Assembly (NCBI GenBank): GCA_963799245.1
Contig: CAWCWN010000003.1
Location: 930,001-994,000 of the forward strand
DNA from: CAWCWN01 sp963799245
GTDB lineage: Bacteria; Chloroflexota; Ktedonobacteria; Ktedonobacterales; Ktedonobacteraceae
Reading direction: 5' to 3'
DNA: 64,000 nt
Part shown: positions 8,306-21,443 of the stretch, one piece after another
Numbering within the stretch: the first letter of the stretch is position 1
Layout: the number at the start of each line of letters is the position of its first letter
Made by a program: the position numbers and the translations under genes
The notes under the pieces: generated by a model
The model's database searches: none
Told to the model about the DNA's origin: nothing
The model's input: the letters and a program-made list of their open reading frames with translations, nothing else

Positions 8306-9223
8306 CTACATCTCCCACAACGATGGCGTATGCCACAGCTGGGTGGAGTCCCAGCTATGAGCGGCAGTGGGCGCTAACACGCTTATGTGTACCTGCGTCA
8401 GGCTCGCCCCGGCCGCCGCAAGATTGCTGCGCATGCTGGTGAGAGCAAGTTTGGGGGTATTATTGGTGCGGCTGAGATGGGCGAGCCAGAGCCAGCGCAC
8501 GCTATCAGCGCGCCATGTGCGTAATACGGCTTCGCAGGCCTGGTCGTTAGAGAGATGTCCACTGGGGCTCAGGATGCGCTGTTTCAAGTGGTAGGGATAG
8601 GGGCCGCGCAGGAGACGTTCACGATCATAATTCGACTCCAGAATCAGTAGATCGGCCTGAGCCATCACGGCAAGCATAGTGGGCGTTACCTCTCCGCTAT
8701 CGGTTACGACGCACACACGGCAGCCGCCGGCGCTGAGTAGATAGCCACAGGGAGCCGCGGCATCATGCGAAACCGGGAAGGAGACGACCTCAACATCACC
8801 AATAACCGCCCTGCCGCCGACCGCCAGCGGCCGCGCCAGGGCGGCGAGCAGAGACGATGTCTCTACGCTGGCGCCCCGCCAGGCGGCCTCCTCCTGTATC
8901 TCAAATCCAGCCATCCCTCCTTCCCAGCCCCATTCATCTGAGGCCAGGCTTTGCGTGATGGCCGCAATTGTCGCAGGAGCGGTGAAAGCAGGAATAGCAT
9001 AGCGTTTCATTAACTCGGGCACAGCGGCAACGTGGTCGCCGTGTTCGTGCGTGATCAAGACGCCCTGTAGCTGCTCGGGCAGTATGCCCGCGTAGCGCAG
9101 GCGGTCGCTGAGCAGGCGGATCGATAGCCCGGCGTCTACCAGTAATTTTGTACGGCCGCCAGGGCCGGCCTCGATTAGTAAGGCGTTGCCGCTGCTACCA
9201 CTACCCAATGAAGTGACTCGCAT
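8306..9223 (-). CDS. WalJ/YycJ-like metallo-beta-lactamase-fold hydrolase
   Basis: A 305-residue MBL-fold protein. It begins with the family-typical VTSLGSGSSGNA, followed by LLVDAGLS and the metal-binding THEHGDH motif (residues ~58-64). Further ligands are in FPVSHDA and VVTDSGEV, and a C-terminal LAHLSRTNNTP provides the last His. This is the arrangement of YycJ/WalJ proteins, proposed DNA-end-processing nucleases in Firmicutes that often sit with WalRK; here no walRK genes are adjacent. Activity as a phosphodiesterase is expected from the family; the true substrate is not known. It stands as a single gene with its own 225-bp upstream region. Confidence 0.85.
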   Translation of the reverse strand: MRVTSLGSGSSGNALLIEAGPGGRTKLLVDAGLSIRLLSDRLRYAGILPEQLQGVLITHEHGDHVAAVPELMKRYAIPAFTAPATIAAITQSLASDEWGWEGGMAGFEIQEEAAWRGASVETSSLLAALARPLAVGGRAVIGDVEVVSFPVSHDAAAPCGYLLSAGGCRVCVVTDSGEVTPTMLAVMAQADLLILESNYDRERLLRGPYPYHLKQRILSPSGHLSNDQACEAVLRTWRADSVRWLWLAHLSRTNNTPKLALTSMRSNLAAAGASLTQVHISVLAPTAAHSWDSTQLWHTPSLWEM

Positions 9224-9270
9224 GAGGTCTTCAGGTCCTATTTAGTATGTGACAGGCAATGCGCTTTCTA

Positions 9271-10110
9271 TTATAACCCAAGCAGGCTCCTGGCATTGCC
9301 TCCCAGTATTTTCTCGATAGTATCAGCGCTCAGGCCAGATTGCGCGATATAGTTGATGATGCGCTGCTGGCGCAGCAGACCATAGTCACTGGCAAAAAGA
9401 ATACGTTCCGCGCCTACCAGGCCCACAACGGCCGGCACGATCGCGGCGCGGTAGAGATACGCCGTCGCGGCTGTATCATACCACACATGAGCCGTAACGC
9501 ATTAAATCTCGGGCATCAAACAGTAAAAGGGCAACCCTCCGCCCCAGTGCGCAGCGACGAAACGCACATCTGGAAAGGCGGTCAAAAAAGTCACGACATC
9601 CTGTAAGGTGACATCGCCCTTGCCGGGATAGATATGCCCAAGTGGCTCGCTGCAATGCGAAAGAACCAGCATTTGATGCTGGCGCACAATCTCAATAAAA
9701 GGCGTGAGCAGGTGGATATCACTTAATCTATAGCCCTGGCCATGAGGCATCAACTCACCAAGCCCCACCATACCCGCTTCCGCGCAACGTTGTAACTCGC
9801 GCAGGGCACGTTTGCCCACTGTCGGCTGTAGCACCGCCATACCGCAGATGCGCCCTGGATAGCGTCGCATCGTCTCTATAACGTAGCTATTGGTCTCTTC
9901 GACCAAGCCGGGATCAGTCCAGCCAAAAGAAAAAGTAACAGAGCAATCGACCCCTGAACTATCCATCTCCGCGAGCAGATCTTCGGCGGTCGCAATACCT
10001 GCACGCGGATTGCTATACAGCGCGTTGAACCAGGGATCCCGCTGACAGTAGTGTTCACGGTGTTTCTGTATGTCCGGCGGGAATATATGCGTATGAAAAT
10101 CGATGAGCAT
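9271..10110 (-). pseudogene. Amidohydrolase (Amidohydro_2) interrupted by one in-frame TAA
   Basis: Metal-dependent amidohydrolase, TIM-barrel superfamily. The first part (from ATG 10110) has the HxH metal motif DFHTHIFPP and later LVLSHCSEP and VAAHWGGGLPFY; it stops at TAA 9504-9502. Reading continues in the same frame with CVTAHVWYDTAA, then ERILFASDYGLL (the late conserved Asp) to a stop at 9271. The joined protein is about 279 residues, the length of uncut relatives, and no bases are missing: one C-to-T change (CAA to TAA) would explain it. Either a fresh nonsense mutation, a sequencing error, or two polypeptides. No RNA signal for read-through was seen. Confidence 0.8.
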
Positions 10111-10140
10111 AGCCCCCCCTTACCGTTTTAGTATAGAAAT

Positions 10141-10170
10141 AAAAAACAGCCGGCATAGATATGCCAGCTG
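10141..10170 (-). terminator. rRNA operon terminator
   Basis: Read on the minus strand: stem CAGCTGGCAT / ATGCCGGCTG with loop ATCT, followed by six T (10146-10141). It lies 160 bp after the 23S 3' end and is a textbook intrinsic terminator. Confidence 0.8.
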
Positions 10171-10209
10171 CCAGTTACCTGGTTTCACCCTCTTATCCCT
10201 TACGGGACC

Positions 10210-10255
10210 ATCGAACAGGATTACCTCAATTTTGCCGAGACCAAGAGCGAGAAGC
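10210..10255 (-). other. 23S processing stem, 3' arm
   Basis: This segment is complementary, with few mismatches, to 13439-13482 on the other side of the 23S gene (shared core CGAACAGGATTACCTCAATT). In pre-rRNA the two arms would pair to a stem of about 44 bp closing the 23S, the usual RNase III substrate. Confidence 0.8.
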
Positions 10256-10329
10256 TCGAGACTCAGACGTTGATCGCCTCTCCCCTCCACCAGCCAGCCC
10301 AGCCAGCCAGCAGGAAACGCCAGCAACGT

Positions 10330-13313
<2,984 letters not shown>

Positions 13314-13438
13314 TCTTCGTTCGCTCGCGCGCTTCTTCGCTCGCTCGCTTGGCTACCTCCTCTTGCTCGCGCTCGCGCGCTCCCAAGAGGCGTGGTTGCT
13401 CTTTGGCTTTCGGTTTGAGTTCTTCTTCTTCTTCCTCT

Positions 13439-13482
13439 GCTTCTCTCTTGCCCTCGGCAAAATTGAAGTAATCCTGTTCGAT
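13439..13482 (-). other. 23S processing stem, 5' arm
   Basis: Partner of 10210-10255. Pairing covers GCTTCTCTCTTG...GTTCGAT with a one-base bulge and a few mismatches. Confidence 0.8.
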
Positions 13483-13511
13483 TGTTCAGGTACATGAACG
13501 GCCGTCCTTGC

Positions 13512-13543
13512 CCGGCGCGCGCGCTGACCAGCGCGCGCGCCGG
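13512..13543. other. Perfect GC hairpin in the 16S-23S spacer
   Basis: Arms CCGGCGCGCGCGCT and AGCGCGCGCGCCGG, loop GACC: 14 perfect pairs, all but one G-C. It separates the 16S and 23S processing stems and could insulate their folding. Confidence 0.65.
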
Positions 13544-13557
13544 CGAGAGGACCCCCC

Positions 13558-13580
13558 AACAACTGAAGAGTGAAAAGCAG
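13558..13580 (-). other. 16S processing stem, 3' arm
   Basis: Complementary to 15456-15478 (core TGAAGAGTGAAAAGCAG), with one G/A difference that gives a wobble pair. Pairing would enclose the 16S gene for RNase III cleavage. Confidence 0.75.
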
Positions 13581-13663
13581 CCAGCCCTTGCTGAGCAGCA
13601 CACAGACCCTGCTCGACCTGGGATGGGTGCTCGGCGCGTGACCCGCGCGAGCGCCGTGTTCCC

Positions 13664-15171
<1,508 letters not shown>

Positions 15172-15661
15172 AATGTCTATGCGGTCACCCTCGCGCTTGC
15201 GCCCCGAAGGTGAGTGCGGCATTGCCATGTCGTGCGATCCAGGCCAAGCTGTTCTGGTAAACACTTGGCTGTTCGCAGATGTTACTGACGCTTTGCCCGC
15301 GCGTCCAGCCAGACAGGGCTCCTGCCTGGATGGGCTGAGGGGCAAAACGCCCAGTCATTGACAGGAACTGTGTCTGCCCACGGGCCTCTGCTCTCCAGAG
15401 CGCCCGCGGCTGCTTGCCCGGCCAGTTCCCCGGCCGGCAACCAACAGTTGCTGTTCTGCTTTTCACTCTTCAATTGTTAAGGTGGCCGTAGAAGCAGGTC
15501 TAGCTTGCTTCTCCATCGTCGATTTTAGACGACTATAGAAACCAGCGGCTATTCTCTTTAAAATAAGAGCATGTGGCCTCTGGGTTCTTGCATTTTCTAG
15601 GGAGAAACCTTTAAGAGGTTGCTTTCCAGAAGTTTTACCCGTTTGTTTCGGCGACATGGGT
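15172..15661 (-). other. rRNA leader region
   Basis: Transcribed leader of about 490 nt from the putative start near 15655 to the 16S. It contains the 5' processing arm (15456-15478), a boxA-like CTTAACAATTG (about 15480-15470), and a small GC hairpin (GGCCGG/CCGGCC near 15420-15437). An open frame of 75 codons here is not considered a gene. Confidence 0.6.
15456..15478 (-). other. 16S processing stem, 5' arm
   Basis: Partner of 13558-13580; 23 nt pair with a single wobble position. Confidence 0.75.
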
Positions 15662-15690
15662 ATTATGCCACAGGTCCCAAACATTGTCAA
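15662..15690 (-). promoter_or_regulatory. rRNA operon promoter
   Basis: On the minus strand TTGACA (15690-15685), 17-bp spacer, CATAAT (15667-15662). The bases just upstream (to about 15750) are very A/T-rich and would act as an UP element. This is a near-consensus housekeeping sigma promoter. Confidence 0.85.
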
Positions 15691-15966
15691 TACCTTTTGA
15701 ACGAGTTTATTACAAAATTGTAAAAGTTCATTTTCTTAAAACTCCTGGTAAAAAAAGAGGAGTACGCGCTAATAGTTCTTCATAGATAGATTTACCTAGT
15801 TACATCACCCCGCTGCAAGCGTCTTGATCAGTGTAATCTATAGAAGCAGATGGAACCAGGCCCTCAGAGTTAGTAAAGAGAAGCTCCTAACAGCTCACTT
15901 CACCAGCTCATGACTGCTTGCCTGCTATACTTTAATGAAGGGACATTGCATCATAGGGGGCAGCAT

Positions 15967-17304
15967 ATGCACTTATCGACCAACTCTTCTCATGACGCAC
16001 AGTCAGATACATCCATCACTGCTGCTACGTCCAAAAGTACGGCGGAAGATGGCGGCATGGATAGCACACTTGAGAGTATATCACCTCAGGAGGGGGAAGC
16101 CGCGGCTTCGTGGCTGAAATGGCACGCTGCTTTCAAAGGCATCCTGCCCGTCTATATCGCTATACACGTGGGCATTTTTGCGACGAGTAGCCTCGCGTTT
16201 TTATTCACCGTCCCGGATTTCAGCACGACCGCCCAGCCCATTGCCACCCTGTGGCAGCAGTGGCACTACTGGGACAGCAGCAACTTCACGCACATCGCGC
16301 TGCATGGCTACTACCAGTTGATCCTGACGGCGTTCTTCCCTCTCTACCCCTTGCTCGAGCGGGTGTTTATGCTCATCACCCAGGATCCTCTCACCGCAGG
16401 CCTGATTATCTCCAACGTGGCTGAACTGGCCATGTTCGTCGCCCTCTACCGGCTGGTCGAAGAAGATTTCAACGGCGAGCGCGCCTACCGCACCGTGCTG
16501 TACTTCTCGATCTTTCCCAGCGCTTTCTTCTTCTCCGCCGCGTACAGCGAGGCCCTCTTTCTTTGTTTATCCGTCCTTAGCTTCTACCTCATACGGCGTC
16601 GGCGCTGGTGGCCCGCCGGACTGATCGGTTTCCTGGCCTGCCTGACGCGTCCGGATGGTATGTTCCTGCTGGCGCCGTTCTGCTACGAGTACCTGCGCCG
16701 GCGCTGGCAAGAGCGGGAAGAGCCACTATGCTCCATCCTCTCTGGAGCGCAGCTGCGCCGGCTCCTGAAATCTATCCGATTTGATCTGTGCGCGGGCCTG
16801 TGCTTGCCAGCTGCCATTGTCCTGTACGCCGCCTACTGTTACTACCAGTTTCACGACCCCCTGGCCTTTGTACATGCGCATGCTAACTGGTCCCGGTCGC
16901 TGAACTTCCCCGGCTGGGGCGTACTCAAATCCATCAGTGAAATCTCTCCCCACGGTATCCTCAGCTTCCTGAAGATGCGCAACCTGATTGACCTGGGGGC
17001 TGACCTGTTCATAGGCGCGCTCATCGTGCTGGGTTTTATCGGCCCGTGGAGGCTGCCTAAAAACCTGTGGGCCTATGGCATTTACGCGCTTGTCATCTAC
17101 GTGTACATCCAGCTCTTCCCCAAAGATGGCACGCTCTATCCGCTGGAGTCCGTTTCTCGCTTCGTGCTGGAGATCTTCCCGGCCTTTATCGTGCTGGCCA
17201 GGATCGGCAAGCATCGAACGTTAGAGCTGAGCTACTTAATGCTCGCAGGCGCGCTATTCTTCTTTTTGCTGACTCAGTTCCTGACGGGACACTGGGTTGT
17301 GTGA
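15967..17304 (+). CDS. PIG-V-like membrane mannosyltransferase
   Basis: Integral membrane glycosyltransferase (GT-C fold) of 445 residues. After a ~55-residue hydrophilic N-terminus it shows a first helix (~60-80), then the family signature HYWDSSNFTHIALHGYY with the catalytic-region Asp, and AFFPLYPLLER in the next loop, followed by about eight more hydrophobic helices. Such proteins transfer mannose from a polyprenyl-phosphate donor at the outer face of the membrane. An upstream in-frame ATG at 15910 exists, but ATG 15967 has AGGGGG just before it and is preferred. The gene is alone; the acceptor is unknown. Confidence 0.82.
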   Translation: MHLSTNSSHDAQSDTSITAATSKSTAEDGGMDSTLESISPQEGEAAASWLKWHAAFKGILPVYIAIHVGIFATSSLAFLFTVPDFSTTAQPIATLWQQWHYWDSSNFTHIALHGYYQLILTAFFPLYPLLERVFMLITQDPLTAGLIISNVAELAMFVALYRLVEEDFNGERAYRTVLYFSIFPSAFFFSAAYSEALFLCLSVLSFYLIRRRRWWPAGLIGFLACLTRPDGMFLLAPFCYEYLRRRWQEREEPLCSILSGAQLRRLLKSIRFDLCAGLCLPAAIVLYAAYCYYQFHDPLAFVHAHANWSRSLNFPGWGVLKSISEISPHGILSFLKMRNLIDLGADLFIGALIVLGFIGPWRLPKNLWAYGIYALVIYVYIQLFPKDGTLYPLESVSRFVLEIFPAFIVLARIGKHRTLELSYLMLAGALFFFLLTQFLTGHWVV

Positions 17305-17411
17305 ATTTTTCTGAATCCTCCAACTTATATTGGATTTATGCTATTGCCGTTCGTTCTATTATCAGCGCACCCATTACAGGATGTAAAATTTGAAGCGAGA
17401 AGGAGTCTATT

Positions 17412-18290
17412 ATGGCAGGTATACGCAATGTTATTTCAACGCTCAGCGACAATGGCGAAGAGGTCATGGGACCTGAAATCCTCCTCTGGCACTACCCCAA
17501 TAACGACATTATAAACGGTTCACTCCTCACGGTAGAAAGCAACCACTTCTGTGTGCTGAAATCCCGTGGAGCCATCCTTCAGGTCTACGAGACGGGGCAA
17601 TATACCGTCACAACGCCCGATCGCCCGCTCTTCGGCTCTATGCAGCAGGCGTTTTACGGGGGACAGAGCCCATGGCAATACGAGGCGCTTTATATCAACC
17701 GCGCCAAGCTGGTGTTGAAGACCAGCGGCATGGCGCTTTCGCGAGAAATGGCTGAAATGATCTATAGCGTTGACTATTATATCCATGTGGAGACACGTGA
17801 GGCCGCGGTGCGCCTTGTACAACACATGCCCTATCGAGGGCATACACTGACAACCCAGGAAGTCAACTCCTATGCAGGACCCGTGATTGAACAGGCCGTC
17901 AATCAACTGGTCCAGATTACACCCCTTGAGGCGGTCAATGAAAAAATTCATGATCTCTCACAGGTCGTGTTCCAGCACCTGCAGCAATTCCTGGCGGATT
18001 ATGGCATAACGCTGAATACAGTCAAAGTCCTGGTTTTTCCGCGCGATGAGAGAATGAAGGCCTTAATCTCACTCAAGGCCTTTGGCCTGAGCGAGTTAGA
18101 CGCAGTGCGTTATTACACGGCGATGATGATGGCGGAGCGCGGTGTTGTCTCGGCTCCCAACATGGCCATTGGCCAGCCTTTCAGCATTAATGGCGCGCAA
18201 ACAACGTCGAGCACGGACCGCTACACACTGCCCTCTACACCGGCACCCGCACCTGCTCCCACGCCCATACGTCCCAATCCGCCACGCTAG
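17412..18290 (+). CDS. SPFH/band-7-like domain protein
   Basis: A 292-residue protein with an SPFH (prohibitin/flotillin-like) core, of the YdjI/virion-core-like subfamily that lacks an N-terminal membrane helix: LLWHYPNNDI, then VLKSRGAILQVYETGQY, FGSMQQAFYGG, the long helix with EQAVNQLVQITPLEAVNEKIHDLSQVV (about 158-185), and a C-terminal Ala/Pro/Thr-rich tail that looks disordered. In Firmicutes such proteins often act with zinc-ribbon or membrane partners in envelope stress; here only the small protein 58 bp downstream is adjacent. AGGAG lies 8 nt before the ATG. Function in this organism is unknown. Confidence 0.78.
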   Translation: MAGIRNVISTLSDNGEEVMGPEILLWHYPNNDIINGSLLTVESNHFCVLKSRGAILQVYETGQYTVTTPDRPLFGSMQQAFYGGQSPWQYEALYINRAKLVLKTSGMALSREMAEMIYSVDYYIHVETREAAVRLVQHMPYRGHTLTTQEVNSYAGPVIEQAVNQLVQITPLEAVNEKIHDLSQVVFQHLQQFLADYGITLNTVKVLVFPRDERMKALISLKAFGLSELDAVRYYTAMMMAERGVVSAPNMAIGQPFSINGAQTTSSTDRYTLPSTPAPAPAPTPIRPNPPR

Positions 18291-18347
18291 CCGTTCTCGC
18301 GGCAGGTAAGCACGGGGCGCAATTGCGAGGCATGAAAGGAGGAAACA

Positions 18348-18896
18348 ATGAGTGCAGGGCCATCCGATGACCCGGTGGTACAGCAATTACAGCTGTTGCT
18401 CAGCGGCTATGGATACAACTTCTATAATAAAACGAACCAGGCCAGGGCCGATGATATACTTGTGCGTGAACGCGCCGGCTACCACCTGGCACAGGCGGTA
18501 GAGATGCTGGCGATGCTGCGCGGCGAATACCAGCGGCGCTTTATCCCGCCGCTGACGCGCGCCAATCCCGATCCCCCCCAGGAGGTCATGGCTCAGGCGC
18601 GTGAAATTGAGGCGGTCCAGCAGGCTCTTTCCAATATAGAAACTCACATTCGCGGCATGGCGGTACCCGCGCAGGACCGCACCTGGTGGCGTTTTCGCCA
18701 GGAGCAGGCACTGCTTGCGCAGCTGCTCCAGTTTGACCTGACCCTGGTGCGCACCAGCGAGCAGATCTATCAATACGTGACACAGCTTACCCCCGACAAT
18801 TGGAACAGCCAGGGGAGTACGCCTCTCAGGCAGATGATACAGCAGCTGACGACGATCGCCCGCGAGCGCGAACGCTTCCTGTTATTGCCAATGTAA
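18348..18896 (+). CDS. Helical protein of unknown function, SPFH partner candidate
   Basis: A 182-residue, largely alpha-helical soluble protein with no recognised domain. It has a strong Shine-Dalgarno (AAAGGAGG, 6 nt before the ATG) and follows the SPFH gene by 58 bp, so the two are probably co-transcribed; a bidirectional terminator closes the unit at 18919-18952. A run of amphipathic helices (about 45-70, 85-105, 115-150) and Gln-rich composition suggest coiled-coil packing. I can only suggest, from position, that it works with the SPFH protein. Confidence 0.65.
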   Translation: MSAGPSDDPVVQQLQLLLSGYGYNFYNKTNQARADDILVRERAGYHLAQAVEMLAMLRGEYQRRFIPPLTRANPDPPQEVMAQAREIEAVQQALSNIETHIRGMAVPAQDRTWWRFRQEQALLAQLLQFDLTLVRTSEQIYQYVTQLTPDNWNSQGSTPLRQMIQQLTTIARERERFLLLPM

Positions 18897-18918
18897 CGCC
18901 AGGCGCGGAATCTCCACT

Positions 18919-18952
18919 CCAGAGCTGCTAATACGGGTATTAGCAGCTCTGG
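18919..18952. terminator. Bidirectional hairpin terminator
   Basis: Perfect 15-bp stem CCAGAGCTGCTAATA / TATTAGCAGCTCTGG with CGGG loop, between convergent genes ending at 18896 and 18960. Confidence 0.75.
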
Positions 18953-18959
18953 CAGTATT

Positions 18960-20231
18960 TCAACCCGTCAATATACTGACGTAGTTAGCCGGCAAAGAGC
19001 AGCCATTGTAGAGCCCGGCTAGCAGCTGCTCCTGGCTGGCGACATTCACTTTTCCCGCGGGACATGTCAGGGTGAGAGTGCGCGCTCCCAGTGGCAGGTC
19101 CTGGCGCAGGGGCTTGGGATGACCATAAATATCGCGCACGCCCATTGGCCAGAATTGCCCCTGGCTTTCGAAATCCCGAGCGCTAAAGTAGAAGAACGGG
19201 ACCTTATAGCGCAGAGCGGTTTGCACATCGGTGATGAGGGTTAAGATGTGCGAGACCGCCACGACATAGGAACTGGAAGAGGCGATGCCGCAGCCATAGA
19301 AGCAGCCGGTCCCCTCGATGACCCACAGGTGCTTGCCCAGGCCGCCGCTGTTCAGATCGACGCCAAATTGCTGCGCCCAGAAGTTAAACAGCCCATACAG
19401 GCTATTGACGCCGCTGGGATAGCCGTTATGCCAGCTGTCGATCAGGCCGATGGTCTGCGCGCGCCAGCTCCAGTGCCCACCCGGGTGTACCGAGGTATTC
19501 ATGGCGGTCTGCATCTGGTCGAGATAGGTAGCCTGGTCAATCAGTGGCTGATAATCCACGCCCCCCACGTGCGGATCGTTGGAGCCAAGAATCACCGGAA
19601 TGCCGGGACGGGCGGCGTGCGTTGCCCGCTCGCACAGGTCGTAGAACCTGGCGAAGGCGGCCGGGTCGACATAGATGTTGTACTGGCCCGTCTTCATCTG
19701 CTCGTTGCCGCACTCCACGGCGTCGGCGCCCGCCTGGGTCGCGTCATCAATGGTGCTCATTGCATAGAGCCGCTGCGCGTCGGAGGTTTGACACAGTGTG
19801 AGCATCACCCGCACGCCCTGGCTGTGGTACTGGTTGATCTCGGCCCGCAGGGCCGAGCCGTGCACGGGTGCGTCGCCACAGGTGCGATAGCTGATCCGCA
19901 CCCAGGGAATGCCGTTGAAGGGCTGTGATGGGTCGGCCGTGATGCCTCGCACAAATGTTGACGCAACGGGTGGTGGGTAGGCCGGAGTACCGCTGGCTGT
20001 TCCCACAGCGGCCGGGGTGCTGGCAGGGATAGTGGGAACAGGCTGCGCAGCAGCACTCGCTGCCTGGTGGGTGGTAATTACTAGACGATACGCTACTCCT
20101 GCCAGCACAAAGCTCCCCAGTAACACCACGAGAAACAGCAGTAAGAAGCCAGCCTTTATATGCTTGAATATGCCCACAATCTTTACTTTATCTTCAGCTT
20201 TCCAGGATATCGATATAGTTTCCTGGCACAT
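18960..20231 (-). CDS. Membrane-anchored glycoside-hydrolase-like protein, copy 2
   Basis: Predicted extracytoplasmic TIM-barrel protein of up to 423 residues. A transmembrane anchor (~30-52) and a Pro/Ala/Thr linker precede a domain starting at GITADPSQPFNGIPWVRISY. The barrel shows AVECGNEQ (candidate acid/base Glu) and HLWVIEGTGC (candidate nucleophile Glu) at the places expected for clan GH-A glycosidases; the substrate is unknown. The ATG at 20231 overlaps the end of the upstream copy by 38 bp; a GTG at 20177 is an alternative start. Most of the barrel is nearly identical in DNA to the neighbour at 20194-21387, whereas the anchors differ. Catalytic assignment is inference from motifs only. 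Confidence 0.78.
   Translation of the reverse strand: MCQETISISWKAEDKVKIVGIFKHIKAGFLLLFLVVLLGSFVLAGVAYRLVITTHQAASAAAQPVPTIPASTPAAVGTASGTPAYPPPVASTFVRGITADPSQPFNGIPWVRISYRTCGDAPVHGSALRAEINQYHSQGVRVMLTLCQTSDAQRLYAMSTIDDATQAGADAVECGNEQMKTGQYNIYVDPAAFARFYDLCERATHAARPGIPVILGSNDPHVGGVDYQPLIDQATYLDQMQTAMNTSVHPGGHWSWRAQTIGLIDSWHNGYPSGVNSLYGLFNFWAQQFGVDLNSGGLGKHLWVIEGTGCFYGCGIASSSSYVVAVSHILTLITDVQTALRYKVPFFYFSARDFESQGQFWPMGVRDIYGHPKPLRQDLPLGARTLTLTCPAGKVNVASQEQLLAGLYNGCSLPANYVSILTG
19074..19946 (-). repeat. Tandem duplication unit, copy 2
   Basis: About 870 bp nearly identical to 20308-21177 (offset 1,234 then 1,231 bp after one codon-sized indel). Differences cluster at ~19210-19290 and ~19500-19560; the rest is almost unchanged, also at silent sites. 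Confidence 0.9.
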
Positions 20232-21387
20232 TACAACCGCTATAGAGCTTTGCTAATAGCTGCTCCTGGCTTGAAACCGTCACGTTACCGGAAGAGCAAG
20301 ACATAGACAGAGTGCGCGCTCCCAGTGACAGGTCCTGGCGCAGGGGCTTGGGATGACCATAAATATCGCGCACGCCCATTGGCCAGAATTGCCCCTGGCT
20401 TTCGAAATCCCGAGCGCTAAAGTAGAAGAACGGGACCTTTGCGCTCATGCTCGTCTGTACGTCGCTGATGAGGGTTAAAATATGCGAGACGGCTATATCA
20501 TAAGCATCGGTGGCGATGCCGCAGCCATAGAAGCAGCCGGTCCCCTCGATGACCCACAGGTGCTTGCCCAGGCCGCCGCTGTTCAGATCGACGCCAAATT
20601 GCTGCGCCCAGAAGTTAAACAGCCCATACAGGCTATTGACGCCGCTGGGATAGCCGTTATGCCAGCTGTCGATCAGGCCGATGGTCTGCGCGCGCCAGCT
20701 CCAGTGCCCACCCGGGTGTACCGAGGTATTCATGGCATACTGCATCTGGTCGAAGTAGTCCACTTCCTGCACCAGCGGATAGTAGTCAACACCCCCCACG
20801 TGCGGATCGTTGGAGCCAAGAATCACCGGAATGCCGGGACGGGCGGCGTGCGTTGCCCGCTCGCACAGGTCATAGAACCTGGCGAAGGCGGCCGGGTCGA
20901 CATAGATGTTGTACTGGCCCGTCTTCATCTGCTCGTTGCCGCACTCCACGGCGTCGGCGCCCGCCTGGGTCGCGTCATCAATGGTGCTCATTGCATAGAG
21001 CCGCTGCGCGTCGGAGGTTTGACACAGTGTGAGCATCACCCGCACGCCCTGGCTGTGGTACTGGTTGATCTCGGCCCGCAGGGCCGAGCCGTGCACGGGT
21101 GCGTCGCCACAGGTGCGATAGCTGATCCGCACCCAGGGAATGCCGTTGAAGGGCTGTGATGGGTCGGCCGTGATGCCCAGGATCCTGGAAGGTGGCACCG
21201 TCGGCGGATACGTCGGTGTGGGGATGGGAGTGGGCGAAGGCGTCGCTGTCGGTTTTGACTTGTGCGTCGGTGTTGCTTGCGCGGTAGTTGCGCCCTGGTT
21301 TGCGCAGCCTGCCAGCAAGATACCTGCAAGGACAGCTATGATCAATGAGGTACCAATACTTCTCTTGAGGCTAATCTGGACATTCAT
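20194..21387 (-). CDS. Glycoside-hydrolase-like lipoprotein, copy 1
   Basis: A 397-residue secreted lipoprotein. The signal peptide has a basic N-terminus, hydrophobic core and lipobox LAGC (lipidated Cys28), then a Thr/Pro-rich linker (~35-65). The barrel domain is the same as in the downstream copy, with candidate catalytic Glu in VECGNEQ and WVIEGTGC. So one paralogue is lipid-anchored and the other helix-anchored. Substrate unknown; relatives with this GNE...WVIEGT pattern act on polysaccharides. It is the first of two genes in the same direction; the next start overlaps its last 38 bp, so translation may be coupled. Confidence 0.82.
   Translation of the reverse strand: MNVQISLKRSIGTSLIIAVLAGILLAGCANQGATTAQATPTHKSKPTATPSPTPIPTPTYPPTVPPSRILGITADPSQPFNGIPWVRISYRTCGDAPVHGSALRAEINQYHSQGVRVMLTLCQTSDAQRLYAMSTIDDATQAGADAVECGNEQMKTGQYNIYVDPAAFARFYDLCERATHAARPGIPVILGSNDPHVGGVDYYPLVQEVDYFDQMQYAMNTSVHPGGHWSWRAQTIGLIDSWHNGYPSGVNSLYGLFNFWAQQFGVDLNSGGLGKHLWVIEGTGCFYGCGIATDAYDIAVSHILTLISDVQTSMSAKVPFFYFSARDFESQGQFWPMGVRDIYGHPKPLRQDLSLGARTLSMSCSSGNVTVSSQEQLLAKLYSGCNVPGNYIDILES
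20308..21177 (-). repeat. Tandem duplication unit, copy 1
   Basis: Partner of 19074-19946. Identity stops abruptly at both ends, at the linker on one side and 3' codons on the other, which points to gene conversion of the barrel. Confidence 0.9.
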
Positions 21388-21443
21388 AATCCTTCACAAC
21401 TCCAATGTATGCTATTTTCAGCTCTTCCTAATTAAGCATAAAC

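Noticed and set aside
9502..9504. Selenocysteine or programmed read-through at the amidohydrolase stop
   Set aside because: The stop is TAA, not TGA, and no downstream stem or recoding signal is seen.
10171..10329. 5S rRNA between the 23S and terminator
   Set aside because: The typical 5S motifs (the CGAAC loop with paired helices) are not found; the segment is the 23S processing arm and its flanks.
15463..15690. 75-codon frame in the rRNA leader
   Set aside because: Overlaps the rRNA promoter and processing arm; no ribosome site.
16726..17214. Long minus-strand frame opposite the mannosyltransferase
   Set aside because: Antisense shadow of a clear membrane-protein gene; His/Gln/Asp-rich composition typical of reverse reading.
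19248..21159. Two long plus-strand frames opposite the tandem glycosidase-like genes
   Set aside because: Both are antisense shadows that are similar only because the underlying DNA is duplicated.
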